A stretch of 64,000 nucleotides of DNA from an uncultured Saprospiraceae bacterium. GTDB lineage: Bacteria > Bacteroidota > Bacteroidia > Chitinophagales > Saprospiraceae. The notes beneath the pieces are model-generated. The model was not told the DNA's origin. It ran no database searches and saw nothing but the letters and a program-made list of their open reading frames with translations. Both the position numbers and the translations under genes were made by a program. Where the stretch lies: contig CALLPI010000020.1 of NCBI GenBank assembly GCA_938015595.1, positions 1-64,000 of the forward strand, read 5' to 3'. Positions 53,001 to 61,456 of this stretch are shown here, in pieces; the stretch's first letter is position 1; each line of letters opens with the position of its first letter.

Positions 53001-53415
53001 GACTAACACCACCGAACGCCTGGCCTTGTACACCGAGCTGGACGCCATAGAAACTGAAGAAGCCCTGGAACAATATGCCGAGCGGCTGCGCGACCGCTTT
53101 GGCCGCCTGCCCGCCCAGGTGCGCGAACTTTTTGAGGGCTTGCGCTTGCGATGGGTGTGTCGTCGGCTGGGCTTTGAGCGCATTGTGCTGAAAAACCAAA
53201 AGCTGCGGGCATATTTTGTAGAAAATCCGCAGTCTTCCTTCTACGAGACGCCTATTTTTCGCGCCATTCTGGCCTATGTAAATGCCCACGGCAAAGCACA
53301 GGGCTTGAGCTTCAAACAGAGCAATAGAAGCCTCATCCTGGTGAAGGACGGGGTCAAGAGTTTGAAGGCAGCCAAGGGCGTGTTGGAGGGCATACTAAAG
53401 GGAGTAGGGGCTTGA
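50038..53415 (+). CDS. mfd: Transcription-repair coupling factor
   Basis: About 1125 aa. SF2 translocase that removes stalled RNA polymerase at DNA lesions and recruits UvrABC. It has UvrB-like N-terminal domains, an RNA polymerase-interacting CarD-like domain (about 440-510, LQPGDFVTHIDHGIGRFSGL) and helicase motifs: Walker A GDVGFGKTE (about 592-600) and DEEQ (693-696). The TATPIPRTLQFS block, QLRGRVGRS and the TRCF C-terminal domain are also present. I prefer GTG 50038 (VSNLQTLLDQY), which matches the family start; ATG 49996 is possible. A -7-like TATCTTTG at 50024-50031 would give an almost leaderless message at that GTG. Divergent from the riboswitch-controlled receptor. Confidence 0.94.
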   Translation: MSNLQTLLDQYCYDKRTQRLLQSLQAQPRAHVLLSGVSSGQIAVLLAAAWQAQPRTMLLVAADKEQAAYLQNDLTGLLAPQTIHFFPDSFKRPQYFEELNATQILQRAETVNRLAEVESTRRRKVIVSYPEALMEQVVSSRALEAARIDIRQGERLNVDTMIEILVEHGFSREDFVFEPGQFSVRGGIVDIFSYSHEEPYRIELFDDEVESIRSFNPLTQLSTQRMERVSIVPNIHSRFSKEQKVPFFEVLPDDTLCWVYEAVQLPAQLQSWEEKSKARVAAISQFDESELAALFRDGAFLTAAQVIQYLEQFAMVLLGDERQPFSVHTIIPYHTRPQPSFNKQFNLLIEDLQENARRGIRNYLFTDNPRQVERFYTIFEDLHADVQFYPITCAIHAGFVDPDLKVACYTDHQIFERFHRYKLKQGYTKEMALNVRMLNELQPGDFVTHIDHGIGRFSGLEKLNINGHIQEAVRLVYKNNDLLYVSINSLHKIAKYTGKDGTPPALYKLGSDAWKNLKAKTKKKVKNIAKELIQLYAKRKASPGFAFAPDNYLQTELEASFIYEDTPDQLKSTLEVKEDMRKPYPMDRLICGDVGFGKTEVAVRAAFKAILDKKQVAVLVPTTILALQHYKTFAGRLKEFGVAVDYLNRFRSAKERKDILERLKQGQLDLIIGTHALLSKDVIFKDLGLLIVDEEQKFGVAAKERLRHLKANVDTLTLTATPIPRTLQFSLMAARDLSVIRTPPPNRQPIHTEVRVFSEALVREAIYYEINRGGQVFFVHNRIKTLPDMTAMLQRLCPDVEFKMAHGQMEPERLEKTLVDFIDKQFDVLVCTNIIETGLDIPNANTMIITDAHQFGMSDLHQLRGRVGRSNRKAFCYLLSPPLSTLTTDARKRLRTIEEFSDLGSGFQIAMRDLDIRGAGNLLGAEQSGFIADIGFETFQRILDEAIHELKESEFKELFQEELAQNPRYVSDVVIDTDVEMLIPTEYVTNTTERLALYTELDAIETEEALEQYAERLRDRFGRLPAQVRELFEGLRLRWVCRRLGFERIVLKNQKLRAYFVENPQSSFYETPIFRAILAYVNAHGKAQGLSFKQSNRSLILVKDGVKSLKAAKGVLEGILKGVGA

Positions 53416-53849
53416 GCTTATTCTTGCAGGTACCCTGCCAGGCCCCCCCCCACTTGGTGTCAGGAGGAGGAATTAGCCCCGTTTTCAGCCGCGTAGCCAC
53501 CCTTTCACTAAAGTCAAGGAAGTTGGTTTGCGCTGTATCCGTGCCACCCCCTTTCACCAAACCAAAAAATCAAGCGTCCAGGGGGGTAATTTTCTATCAA
53601 AGGCCAAACTTTGGTCAATATGATTTTTAGAAAAATAAACATTTGATAATCAGTGTTAAAGATTGTGTTTTTCTTCAAATTTGTATTTCGGTCGCCCCTT
53701 TTGATGTGCAAATAAGGCTATCTGGCATTTACCTTACCTGTTACTTTCGCTATACCGAATAAAAAACTGGGATTTCTATTGCAAAGTAGCCAAAAAGGAC
53801 AATCGTTGTTTTGAAGCCCAATATTTATACCATTTAAAACGCATTCCAC
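53416..53849. other. Intergenic region upstream of the TonB receptor
   Basis: 434 bases. It includes a run of nine C residues (53453-53461) and an 8-bp inverted repeat TTGGTTTG/CAAACCAA at about 53522-53567. From about 53590 it is AT-rich and probably holds the promoter of the next gene, but no full TTTG/TAnnTTTG pair was found. A 72-codon frame at 53412-53630 has no recognisable content. Confidence 0.4.
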
Positions 53850-56477
53850 ATGAGAAATGTATTTGTGCTCCTATTTCTGTTGCTGGGCCTGGGCGCGGCC
53901 CAAGCTCAGCGCGCCCTAATCAGCGGCAAAGTGATGGACAACACTTCCAAGGACCCCATCATCGGCGCCAATGTGTATTTACAGGGTACTACCTTTGGTA
54001 CGGTTACCGATCTGGAAGGGCGGTATAGCATCAGCGTGGCGCCCGGCTCATACACGATCATTGTATCGTATGTGGGGTATGCCAGTTTTTCCACTGTTGT
54101 AAATGCAGAAGCCGGCCAAACCATAGACTTGAATGTTCCGTTGGAGCAAACCAACCTGTTGGGGCAGGAAGTCATTGTGTCGGCATCTCGACAAGCGGAG
54201 AAGATCACCACCGCACCAGCTACCGTATCGGTCATCAATTCGCGGGCCATTGCGGAGCTACCCTCTTTCAACGTAGCAGAATTGCTAGGGCGCCAGCGCG
54301 GCCTGGACTACGTGCGCTCCGGCATCCTGGGCATTGGCGTCAATGCGCGCGGCTTCAATAGCGCGTTCAACCCCAAAAACCTGCAGGTGAACGACGGGCG
54401 CTTCTCTACCCTCATTGCCACCGGCCTTCCCCTGGGCGCGCTCAGCACCACGGTAAAGGAAGACGTAGAGCGCATTGAGGTAGTGCTGGGGCCTTCCTCC
54501 GCGCTATTTGGTCCTAACGCTCACAATGGCCTGCTCAACACCATCACTAAAAATCCACGCACTAGCCAGGGCACTACCGTGGCCATGGGTTTTACTAGCT
54601 CCCTGCAAGAAGGGGTATTTGGCGAAACACCGCACGCCATGAGCTACCGCCTGCGCCACGCCATGAAGATTGGCAACAAGCTAGCCTTCAAAGTCAGTGG
54701 AGAATATACCACTGGCCAGGAATTCAGATATATAGATACTGTATATATTGGCGTAGGCCCTGCCGCTCTTCCGCTTACGGAGCTCGGCTCTGCCTTTGAC
54801 AATGAAGGCAAGCAACAACCGGATTTCGGCTTCAGTTCTCTGCGTGGCGAAGCTCAGGTATATTACGCCGTAACCCCAAAGTCGGATATCATTGCAGCGT
54901 ATGGGGGTAGCAAGAGCAATAATATCGGCAATACCAATGCCGGCCGCAATCAGATACGCGACTGGCTGGTCAACTGGGTACAAGTGCGTTATGTGTCACC
55001 TCGCTTCTTTGCCCAGGTGTACAATACCTGGAGCCGTACCGACTCCACCTTTGCCATGAACCAGCGCACGGTGAACTACTTCACCCTCATCAACGCCCGC
55101 AACCAAGCTGGCCAGCCGGTTTACACCCCGCGCCAGGCGCTCGAAAAATCGTACAGCACCCAGTGGCTTGCTATTCCTGCACTGCCCACTGGGGGTATCG
55201 AGTTGAAACGCGACGCCTTGTTCCAGGATTACTCCCAGCGCCTCAATGCTGAGGCCCAGTACAACAATCGTCTAGGCAACAACTTCAGCTACATTGCTGG
55301 CATTCAGTATCAGCGCGATGCAGCCAACAGCAACGGCACCTATCTGCTGGACCGCAACAAGGAAGGCAATATTGAGGATATTATCATAGGCCAGATTGGG
55401 GGCTATTTGCAATTGGATTACAAGATTGGCAACAATTTTAAAGTAGTGGCTGCCGCCCGCGCCGACCAACATGACCTTTATGGATTCAACTTCATACCTA
55501 AAGGGGCGCTGGTATATTACAACGACAACGGCTCCTTCCGTCTGACTTACGGCAAAGGTATTGCCGCACCCACTATCCTCAATCTCGAAGCCAATATCTT
55601 TGGAGGTATCTTACTTGGCAACGGCAAAGGCTTCACCCTTTCTGACGGTAGCAAGATAGACCCCCTTAAAGTAGAAACCATACAGACGCTGGAAACTGGC
55701 TACAAAGGCCAGTTGGGCAGCAAGCTCTTCGTGGATGCCAATGCCTACTACAACTGGTCCAAGGATTTCCTTAGCCCGGCGCTCAATATCGCCACCAATG
55801 GCCGTACAGTAACCCACCGTGGCGACCAGCCCATGTCAGATGTCATTCCTGGTACGCCTGCCACCGGCGCCACTACTGTATTGACTTACCTTAACTTTGG
55901 CAACGTCAATACTTATGGCTTTGACGCTTCCTTCAGCTACGGCTTGACGAAAGCATGGCTAGCTACGCTCAACTATTCCTACTTCGGCTACAACATTGAT
56001 GAGAACGACCCTAAAAACGACGGCAATCGCAATGGCAAGGTAGACCAAAACGACCTGCCCATCAATACGCCGGCTCATAAACTGGGCATTGGCCTAAACT
56101 ACACCAGTAGCAAAGTATTTGGTTCGCTATTTGGACGTTGGGTACAAGCCTATGATTTCTTCTCCGGTATCAATGTAGCTGCTGCTGACAATCCTGATCT
56201 GCTTTATGGCTGGCCGGGTGGCGCGGCACCTCAAGACCCCTACCGCGTACGCATAGGCCAGCGCGTGGGCCGCAACTTCAACTATGGTCCGTTGGGGGGC
56301 TTCTTCAATCTGGACTTGTCGGTGGGCTATCGCATCAGCAATATCTTCACGGTGTCTGGCCAGGTGACCAACCTACTCAACGCGGAAGTGCGTGAGTTTG
56401 TAGGCTCCCCTGCCATAGCTCCACTATACTCACTTGAGCTGAAAGTGAATCTGCCAGCTATCGGCGGCAATAAGTAA
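53850..56477 (+). CDS. TonB-dependent outer membrane receptor
   Basis: 875 aa. Signal peptide MRNVFVLLFLLLGLGAAQAQ, then a carboxypeptidase-regulatory-like domain (about 22-108, ISGKVMDNTSKDPIIGANVY). The plug domain (about 118-235) has EVIVSASRQAEKITTAPATV and VEVVLGPSSALFGPNAHNGL, and a beta-barrel completes it. The mature plug resembles classical siderophore/cobalamin-type receptors more than SusC, and there is no SusD partner. The barrel contains an Asp/Asn-rich calcium-like loop (ENDPKNDGNRNGKVDQND). The substrate is unknown, and no riboswitch or Fur-like box was recognised. A strong terminator follows at 56499-56551. Confidence 0.92.
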   Translation: MRNVFVLLFLLLGLGAAQAQRALISGKVMDNTSKDPIIGANVYLQGTTFGTVTDLEGRYSISVAPGSYTIIVSYVGYASFSTVVNAEAGQTIDLNVPLEQTNLLGQEVIVSASRQAEKITTAPATVSVINSRAIAELPSFNVAELLGRQRGLDYVRSGILGIGVNARGFNSAFNPKNLQVNDGRFSTLIATGLPLGALSTTVKEDVERIEVVLGPSSALFGPNAHNGLLNTITKNPRTSQGTTVAMGFTSSLQEGVFGETPHAMSYRLRHAMKIGNKLAFKVSGEYTTGQEFRYIDTVYIGVGPAALPLTELGSAFDNEGKQQPDFGFSSLRGEAQVYYAVTPKSDIIAAYGGSKSNNIGNTNAGRNQIRDWLVNWVQVRYVSPRFFAQVYNTWSRTDSTFAMNQRTVNYFTLINARNQAGQPVYTPRQALEKSYSTQWLAIPALPTGGIELKRDALFQDYSQRLNAEAQYNNRLGNNFSYIAGIQYQRDAANSNGTYLLDRNKEGNIEDIIIGQIGGYLQLDYKIGNNFKVVAAARADQHDLYGFNFIPKGALVYYNDNGSFRLTYGKGIAAPTILNLEANIFGGILLGNGKGFTLSDGSKIDPLKVETIQTLETGYKGQLGSKLFVDANAYYNWSKDFLSPALNIATNGRTVTHRGDQPMSDVIPGTPATGATTVLTYLNFGNVNTYGFDASFSYGLTKAWLATLNYSYFGYNIDENDPKNDGNRNGKVDQNDLPINTPAHKLGIGLNYTSSKVFGSLFGRWVQAYDFFSGINVAAADNPDLLYGWPGGAAPQDPYRVRIGQRVGRNFNYGPLGGFFNLDLSVGYRISNIFTVSGQVTNLLNAEVREFVGSPAIAPLYSLELKVNLPAIGGNK

Positions 56478-56498
56478 GTCGGAAAATGTAAAAGATAG

Positions 56499-56551
56499 AT
56501 GTAAAACCGTAAAAGCGCGGTCATAGGCCTCCTTTTGCGGTTTTACATTTT
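56499..56551 (+). terminator. Intrinsic terminator after the TonB receptor
   Basis: A 17-bp stem (left arm 56499-56515 starting ATGTAAAACCG, right arm 56532-56548 ending CGGTTTTACAT, a single G-U pair) with a 16-base loop begins 22 bases after the stop codon. The right arm is followed by three T residues and then GCATTTC. The length and position support termination of the receptor transcript before the KAS III-like gene. Confidence 0.8.
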
Positions 56552-56598
56552 GCATTTCTACTAGTTTAATTATTCCTTTGTTCTTTCAAAGCCTTTTC

Positions 56599-57591
56599 AT
56601 GCGCAACGCCGTCATCCTTTCTTCCGGGGCGTTTGCCCCTGCGCGCGTATTGCCCAACCGCTACTTCAACGAATTGTTGGGCGAAGACGTGGACACGTGG
56701 CTCCGCGAAAACGTGGAAATCTACGAGCGCCGATGGTGCGGCCCAGAGGAAAGCGTTGCCGACCTCTGCGAATACGCTGCCCGGCAAGCGCTGGAACGCG
56801 CCAACCTCCAGCCTGCCCAGATAGACTTGCTCATCATTGCTACCGATACCCCAGAGTATGTGTCGCCCTCTACAGCAGCTGTAGTGCAGCATCGCATCGG
56901 GGCAGTAAATGCTGGAACATTTGACGTGAATACTGCTTGTGCTGGCTTTGTCACCGCTCTGGACATCGGTGCCAAGTACCTGCTCGGCGATGAGCACTAT
57001 CGATATGTACTCGTCATTGGTGCGTATGCTATGAGCAAGTACCTGAACGTGCAAGACAAAAAAACCGTCACCCTCTTTGCCGATGGCGCCGGTGCTGTAG
57101 TGCTGGCGGCGGAGGAGAGAGAGACCAAGTGCGGCGTGCTAGCCAGCCAACTCATCTCGCAAGGTCAATACTGCGACTGGATGGGCATCTACGGCGGCGC
57201 AACGCGCTACCCTATCAGTGAGCAAGTACTGGCTGAGAAAAAGCATCTGCTTCAGTTTGTGAAAAAATTTCCCAAAGAACTCAATCCTGAGATGTGGTCG
57301 GCCATGACGCGCACCTTGTGCGAGCGCATCGGCGCAACTCCCAGCGATGTGGATCATTTTTTCATTACCCAGATCAACGTCAATAGCCTGCGCGAAACTA
57401 TGGACTTGCTTGAGCAACCCCACCACAAAGCGCACACCGTCATGCACTATTATGGCTACACCGGCTCAGCTTGTATTCCTATGGCATTCAATGAGGCCAT
57501 GGAACAAGGCAAGGTAAAACCCGGCGATTTGGGCTTTTTCATCGGCTCTGGGGGTGGGTTAGCCTTTGCAGCGGTAGCTGTGCGGTTTTGA
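56599..57591 (+). CDS. KAS III-like (FabH/thiolase-fold) protein lacking His and Asn of the triad
   Basis: 330 aa. The thiolase fold with the nucleophile C114 in DVNTACAGFVTALD, plus FADGAGAVVL and GSGGGLAFAA, identify the ketoacyl-ACP synthase III family. At the usual HQAN site the sequence is TQIN (257-260), replacing the catalytic His with Thr. At the usual G-N-T site it is G-Y-T (286-288), replacing the catalytic Asn with Tyr. Decarboxylative condensation by the normal mechanism is therefore doubtful. Acyl transfer or a specialised condensation is more likely (inference). I chose ATG 56599; TTG 56578 would add seven residues. No fatty-acid genes are adjacent. Confidence 0.87.
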   Translation: MRNAVILSSGAFAPARVLPNRYFNELLGEDVDTWLRENVEIYERRWCGPEESVADLCEYAARQALERANLQPAQIDLLIIATDTPEYVSPSTAAVVQHRIGAVNAGTFDVNTACAGFVTALDIGAKYLLGDEHYRYVLVIGAYAMSKYLNVQDKKTVTLFADGAGAVVLAAEERETKCGVLASQLISQGQYCDWMGIYGGATRYPISEQVLAEKKHLLQFVKKFPKELNPEMWSAMTRTLCERIGATPSDVDHFFITQINVNSLRETMDLLEQPHHKAHTVMHYYGYTGSACIPMAFNEAMEQGKVKPGDLGFFIGSGGGLAFAAVAVRF

Positions 57592-57710
57592 AATGCCACC
57601 CCCCGCCCAAAGCGTCTTTTCTTTGCCTGACAAGGGGGCCATGGAGCGGAGCTACTTTTCGCCAAGCGCTGGTCCTGGCAAAAACTGCTTATTGAGCGGT
57701 ATGCCGGAGA

Positions 57711-57772
57711 GTTATACTTCGATTCGCCAAGTTTTGTGCACAACATACGCAAATCATGCACAAAACTTGGCG
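57711..57772 (+). repeat. Dispersed repeat, copy 1, with a perfect 16-bp inverted repeat
   Basis: Bases 57711-57769 match 62659-62602 on the opposite strand over about 58 positions with roughly eight differences. Within this copy CGCCAAGTTTTGTGCA (57725-57740) and TGCACAAAACTTGGCG (57757-57772) form a perfect 16-bp stem around a 16-base loop. No T-tract follows. One frame reads YFDSPSFVHNIRKSCTKLG, and the second copy reads YFGSPSFVHHIRKSYTKV in the same phase. Confidence 0.75.
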
Positions 57773-57898
57773 TTGCTCAGTATACTAACATTTATACGTA
57801 AAGCTGAGTGGGTCATTTTGCAGACTGCTGACGAATGCCCTGTGTGCAGGGGCGATGTCTAATTTTTCTACAGCAGCTTCTCGCAATGTATTTTCTCC

Positions 57899-57927
57899 GC
57901 CAAACTGCGACAACTTCGCAGTTTGGC
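57899..57927. repeat. Perfect 12-bp hairpin
   Basis: GCCAAACTGCGA (57899-57910) and TCGCAGTTTGGC (57916-57927) enclose a 5-base loop. It has no T-tract on either strand, so it is not a typical terminator. It lies about 65 bases before the iron-sulfur subunit gene and could act in its leader or be a protein-binding site. Confidence 0.65.
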
Positions 57928-57990
57928 TCAACAGCCCAAACCTTACAATGGCGTTAAGTGTTATGCCTGCTGTTTTGAAAACCAGTACTT

Positions 57991-58458
57991 ATGCCAATAC
58001 AATTCATCCTTAACGGGCGATCCGTCAGCATAGAGGCTGACCCGGCCATGCCCTTGCTATGGGTACTACGCGACATACTGGGGCTGAAAGCCACCAAGTA
58101 TGGCTGTGGCCGCGCCCAGTGTGGTGCCTGTAGCCTGCACGTGGACGGTCAGACGCAGCGTTCCTGCTCACTGCCCGTACAATTGGTTGCTGGCAAAAAC
58201 GTGGTCACGCTGGAGGGTTTGTGTGCCAACCGCAGTCAACCCCATCCAGTGCAGCAGGCCTGGATGGAGGAGAATGTGCCCCAGTGCGGCTACTGCCAGC
58301 CAGGCTTTATGATGGCGGCGGCGGCGTTCTTGGAGCAGTTTCCCAACCCTACTGACGAAGACATCCAACAGCACATTACCAACGTGTGTCGTTGTGGCAC
58401 GCATCCGCGCATCCTCAGGGCTATTAAACGAGCCGCTGCGCTCCGCAAAAACGTCTGA
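57991..58458 (+). CDS. 2Fe-2S subunit of a molybdenum hydroxylase (IorA-like)
   Basis: 155 aa. The N-terminal plant-type 2Fe-2S cluster has C39, C44, C47 and C59 (GCGRAQCGACSLHV). The second, all-helical 2Fe-2S domain has C99, C102, C133 and C135 (CGYC, NVCRCGTH). This is the electron-transfer subunit of xanthine dehydrogenase-family enzymes of the two-subunit isoquinoline 1-oxidoreductase type. It is 5 bases upstream of the molybdopterin subunit gene, so they form an operon. No FAD subunit is present; electrons would go to an external acceptor, in known relatives usually a cytochrome. Confidence 0.93.
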   Translation: MPIQFILNGRSVSIEADPAMPLLWVLRDILGLKATKYGCGRAQCGACSLHVDGQTQRSCSLPVQLVAGKNVVTLEGLCANRSQPHPVQQAWMEENVPQCGYCQPGFMMAAAAFLEQFPNPTDEDIQQHITNVCRCGTHPRILRAIKRAAALRKNV

Positions 58459-58463
58459 ACGCC

Positions 58464-60626
58464 ATGGCTTCCGAAAAGAAAATATTCTCCCGCCGCAAGT
58501 TCCTGATTCGCGGTGCCATTGTGCTGGGCGGTACAGTAGTAGGCATCTACCTGGGCAAGCGCCCCATACGCCGGTTTCTGGCTCAGCAAATTGAGGGTAT
58601 TGAGCCGCCGGCCATGCTCTCACATTTCCAGCCTAACTTCTGGTTTGAAATCCAGCCTGACAACACCATCCTGTTCAAGTCGCCCAAGATCGAAATGGGG
58701 CAGGGTATCTTTACTGGTTTTGCCATGCTGGCTGCTGAAGAACTGGAAGTATCTCCCGAGCAAATCAAGGTAGTGCACGCCGATACCACCTCCGGCCCTA
58801 TGGACAAAGTGGCCACCGGCGGTAGCAACTCTACACCCTCCATGTTCGTGCCTATTCGGCAAGTAGCCGCTACCATGCGAGAAATGCTTTGTCAGGCTGC
58901 CGCTGCGCAATGGGGCGTGCCGCGCTCAGAGGTAAAAGCAGAGAATGGTACGCTCCAGGCAGGTGCTCGCCAAGCCACCTACGCCGAAATAGCTGCCGCC
59001 ACCCAGGAGTGGACTATACCTAAAACTCCGGCGCTCAAGCCAGTGTCGGAGTTCAAGTACGTGGGCAAGGACTTTAAGCGCAATGATCTGGAGGCCAAAG
59101 TCTTTGGTGACCCCATCTACGGCATTGACGCCACCATGCCCGGTATGCTGTATGCCTGTATCATACAATCGCCGTTTTACCGTGCCCCGCTCAAGTCAGC
59201 AAAGACCTCTGAAGCTGCCTCCTGGCCGGGCGTGGAGCGCATCATTTTAGAAAAAGACTGGATTGCCGTAGTAGCTCAGACCCGCTATGCCGCCGAAGCC
59301 GCCATGCTCATGGTAGAGGCCGAATGGGATGTGGGCAAAAAATATGAACAAGAAGACCTCATCCGTATGGTGACCGTGGGCCAAGGCAAGGGCGTGAATG
59401 TGCAGGAAGTGGGTTCGCCCAGACGCATACTTCAGGTGCCGGGTGGGCGCATTTTTCGCCAGGAGTATCGCACGCCCATGGCCGCCCATGCACAGATAGA
59501 GCCCAACGGCACAGTGGCGTATGTCGAAAAGGACAAAGCCACCATCATCATGAGCACGCAGTCGCCGGGATTTGTACGGGCGCAGCTGGCGGCCAGCCTG
59601 GGCATGAAGGCCAAAAACATCAATCTGATTCCGGCTTTCCCAGGGGGAGCCTTTGGCCGGCGTATGAAAACCCACAATGCTGTAGCCGCCGCACTGGTGT
59701 CCAGGGCCATGGGCAAGCCAATACACGCTTTTTACACTCGCGAGCAGGAGTTTATGTACTCACCCTGCCGCCCAAACACGCATCATGTATTGCAAGCCAA
59801 AATAGACGATAACGGACAGATACAGGCGCTTCACTATGACCTGGCTACGCCCGACATGGCCATTGAAGATAACGTAGGCTCGGCGGGCATATTCCTGGCC
59901 GGTGCCGATATCATTTCTGCTGGACACGGCGCGCCAGTCATTTACAACATACCCCACAAATCTACAGACGTTTGGCACTGTCCTTATCCTCTAGACACGG
60001 GCATCTGGCGCAGTGTAGGCATGTTTTCCAACGCCTTTGCCGTGGAGAGTTTCATCAACGAACTGGCGCGCGAAACCAGCCAAGATCCCATTGCCTTGCG
60101 TATCGCGCTACTGAAAAGCCCTGAAAAACTACACCAACGCTACGTGGCGGTATTAGAGAAGCTACGCGAAGTAAGCCGATGGGATATGCCCGCCGGCGAA
60201 GGCATTGGGCGGGGCGTGGCTTTCGGCGACGACCGCAAGAGCATAGCCGCCGCCGTAGTAGAGGTAAGTTTGCGCAGCAGTCGCGTGAAGGTCAACAAAG
60301 TTACCATGGTACTAGACCCCGGGCTTTGTATCAACCCCGAGGGCATTCGTCAGCAAGCCGAGGGTTGCATCATGATGGGCATCAGCGCCGCCTTGTATGA
60401 AGAACTCAAGGTGAAAGGCGGCCGGATTTACAACACCAGCTTTCAGGCCTACCCTATGGCTACCTTGGCCGATGTGCCCGAGATAGAAATTGTCTTACTG
60501 CCAGGCGATGAGGTGCCTTATGGGGTGGGCGAACCCCCACTAGCCCCCATAGCTCCGGCCATTGCCAGCGCTGTGTATGACCTGACGGGCAAACCTCAGC
60601 GAAGCCTGCCCATCAGGTTGGCTTGA
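58464..60626 (+). CDS. Molybdopterin-binding subunit, xanthine dehydrogenase family (IorB-like), Tat-exported
   Basis: 720 aa. A twin-arginine signal (SRRKFL, R10-R11, then a hydrophobic stretch) targets the folded enzyme to the periplasm. Cofactor-binding regions include KIEMGQGIFTGFAMLAAEEL, GGSNSTPSMFVPIRQVAATM, AFPGGAFGRRMKTHNAVAAA and the C-terminal PYGVGEPPLAPIAPAIASAV, which holds the catalytic Glu position (VGEPP). The layout matches the IorB/aldehyde-dehydrogenase branch, which hydroxylates N-heteroaromatics or oxidises aldehydes; the substrate is not evident. It forms a complex with the preceding 2Fe-2S subunit. It ends 5 bases from the convergent PhyH gene. No XdhC-like maturation gene is nearby. 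Confidence 0.92.
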   Translation: MASEKKIFSRRKFLIRGAIVLGGTVVGIYLGKRPIRRFLAQQIEGIEPPAMLSHFQPNFWFEIQPDNTILFKSPKIEMGQGIFTGFAMLAAEELEVSPEQIKVVHADTTSGPMDKVATGGSNSTPSMFVPIRQVAATMREMLCQAAAAQWGVPRSEVKAENGTLQAGARQATYAEIAAATQEWTIPKTPALKPVSEFKYVGKDFKRNDLEAKVFGDPIYGIDATMPGMLYACIIQSPFYRAPLKSAKTSEAASWPGVERIILEKDWIAVVAQTRYAAEAAMLMVEAEWDVGKKYEQEDLIRMVTVGQGKGVNVQEVGSPRRILQVPGGRIFRQEYRTPMAAHAQIEPNGTVAYVEKDKATIIMSTQSPGFVRAQLAASLGMKAKNINLIPAFPGGAFGRRMKTHNAVAAALVSRAMGKPIHAFYTREQEFMYSPCRPNTHHVLQAKIDDNGQIQALHYDLATPDMAIEDNVGSAGIFLAGADIISAGHGAPVIYNIPHKSTDVWHCPYPLDTGIWRSVGMFSNAFAVESFINELARETSQDPIALRIALLKSPEKLHQRYVAVLEKLREVSRWDMPAGEGIGRGVAFGDDRKSIAAAVVEVSLRSSRVKVNKVTMVLDPGLCINPEGIRQQAEGCIMMGISAALYEELKVKGGRIYNTSFQAYPMATLADVPEIEIVLLPGDEVPYGVGEPPLAPIAPAIASAVYDLTGKPQRSLPIRLA

Positions 60627-60631
60627 ACAGA

Positions 60632-61456
60632 TCACTTCTGCACCAGGTTGGCAAAGCGATAGTAGAACGGCGTTTTGGAGTTAGCATGCTTGCGCACGTA
60701 CTTGCCTGTAACGAAGGGCATGTACATGACCCTGCGACGCGAAGCCTCCCCCACGTAAGGAGATACCTGTACCCTGTGCCACACGTTGCCGTAATGTACT
60801 GTTAGGTCGCCAGCGTGGAGGTTAAGGGCTACTTCGCGTGGGTCAGGATTGTGGTCTATGTGTTGTTTTTTGGCGAACACCTGGTTCCAGAGGCTGGCCT
60901 TGTGCGTACCTGGCAATACGCGCAGACCACCCTTTTCTGGTGGGCAGTCGTCCAGGTGGATACCTACATTGAGCATAGGCATAATTTTGTGGCCCAGGAA
61001 GATGTCGCGCGAGTTATCGGTGTGCCAGCCCATTTGGGAGAACTTGGTATCGGGGTGGTTCACAAAGTGATTGAAGATCATCCCGTCTTTTTCCTCGTGC
61101 CCGATGCGGCCTTCGTAGGGATGCAGCAGTTCGAGCAAGGCGTGCAGACGAGGGTCTTCGAGAAATTCGGCCAACACTGGGCTGTGCAGATTTACAAAGC
61201 ACATGCGCTGGATGATGGTGCTACCGTCCACGTCCTTGCCAAATTTTAAGGGGATGCCATTCACTTTGGTGACGCCTTCTGCGAGCCATTTGGCTTCGAT
61301 TTTTTTGAGTTCGCTCAAAAACAGTTCCACGGTTTCTTTAGAGATGAACTGCTTAAACTGGATCACGCCATACTTGAAAAAATGGGCTTTCTGTTCTTCG
61401 GTGAGCTTGTCGCCCTCGAACACAAAATCTTTGTGGTGATACTTGAGTACTTTCAT
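60632..61456 (-). CDS. Phytanoyl-CoA dioxygenase (PhyH) family oxygenase
   Basis: 274 aa. The Fe(II)/2-oxoglutarate-dependent fold is indicated by H145-x-D147 in GWHTDNSRD and a distal His in NVWHRVQ (H227). The 2-oxoglutarate-binding Arg is in ASRRRVMYMPF. GGLRVLPGTHK is the conserved strand after the facial triad. Members hydroxylate acyl-CoAs or diverse natural products; the substrate is unknown. I chose ATG 61456 (MKVLKYHHKDFVFEG); the upstream open frame (to 61699) lacks family similarity and is AT-rich. Single gene on the minus strand. Confidence 0.9.
   Translation of the reverse strand: MKVLKYHHKDFVFEGDKLTEEQKAHFFKYGVIQFKQFISKETVELFLSELKKIEAKWLAEGVTKVNGIPLKFGKDVDGSTIIQRMCFVNLHSPVLAEFLEDPRLHALLELLHPYEGRIGHEEKDGMIFNHFVNHPDTKFSQMGWHTDNSRDIFLGHKIMPMLNVGIHLDDCPPEKGGLRVLPGTHKASLWNQVFAKKQHIDHNPDPREVALNLHAGDLTVHYGNVWHRVQVSPYVGEASRRRVMYMPFVTGKYVRKHANSKTPFYYRFANLVQK

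Larger units (their letters stand above)
57592..57990. other. Intergenic region carrying two palindromes and a repeat copy
   Basis: About 400 bases. It holds the dispersed repeat at 57711-57769 with its perfect 16-bp inverted repeat, and a second hairpin at 57899-57927. A plus-strand frame ending at TAA near 57805 reads LLFAKRWSWQKLLIERYAGE and then LYFDSPSFVHNIRKSCTKLG. It has no start codon and could be the tail of a decayed gene. No promoter for the following operon was recognised. Confidence 0.45.

Noticed and set aside
53412-53630. 72-codon plus-strand frame after mfd
   Set aside because: Contains a homopolymer C run and low-complexity sequence; no conserved features.
57456-57761. 101-codon minus-strand frame across the end of the KAS III-like gene
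   Set aside because: Mostly antisense to a supported gene; the start falls inside the repeat copy.
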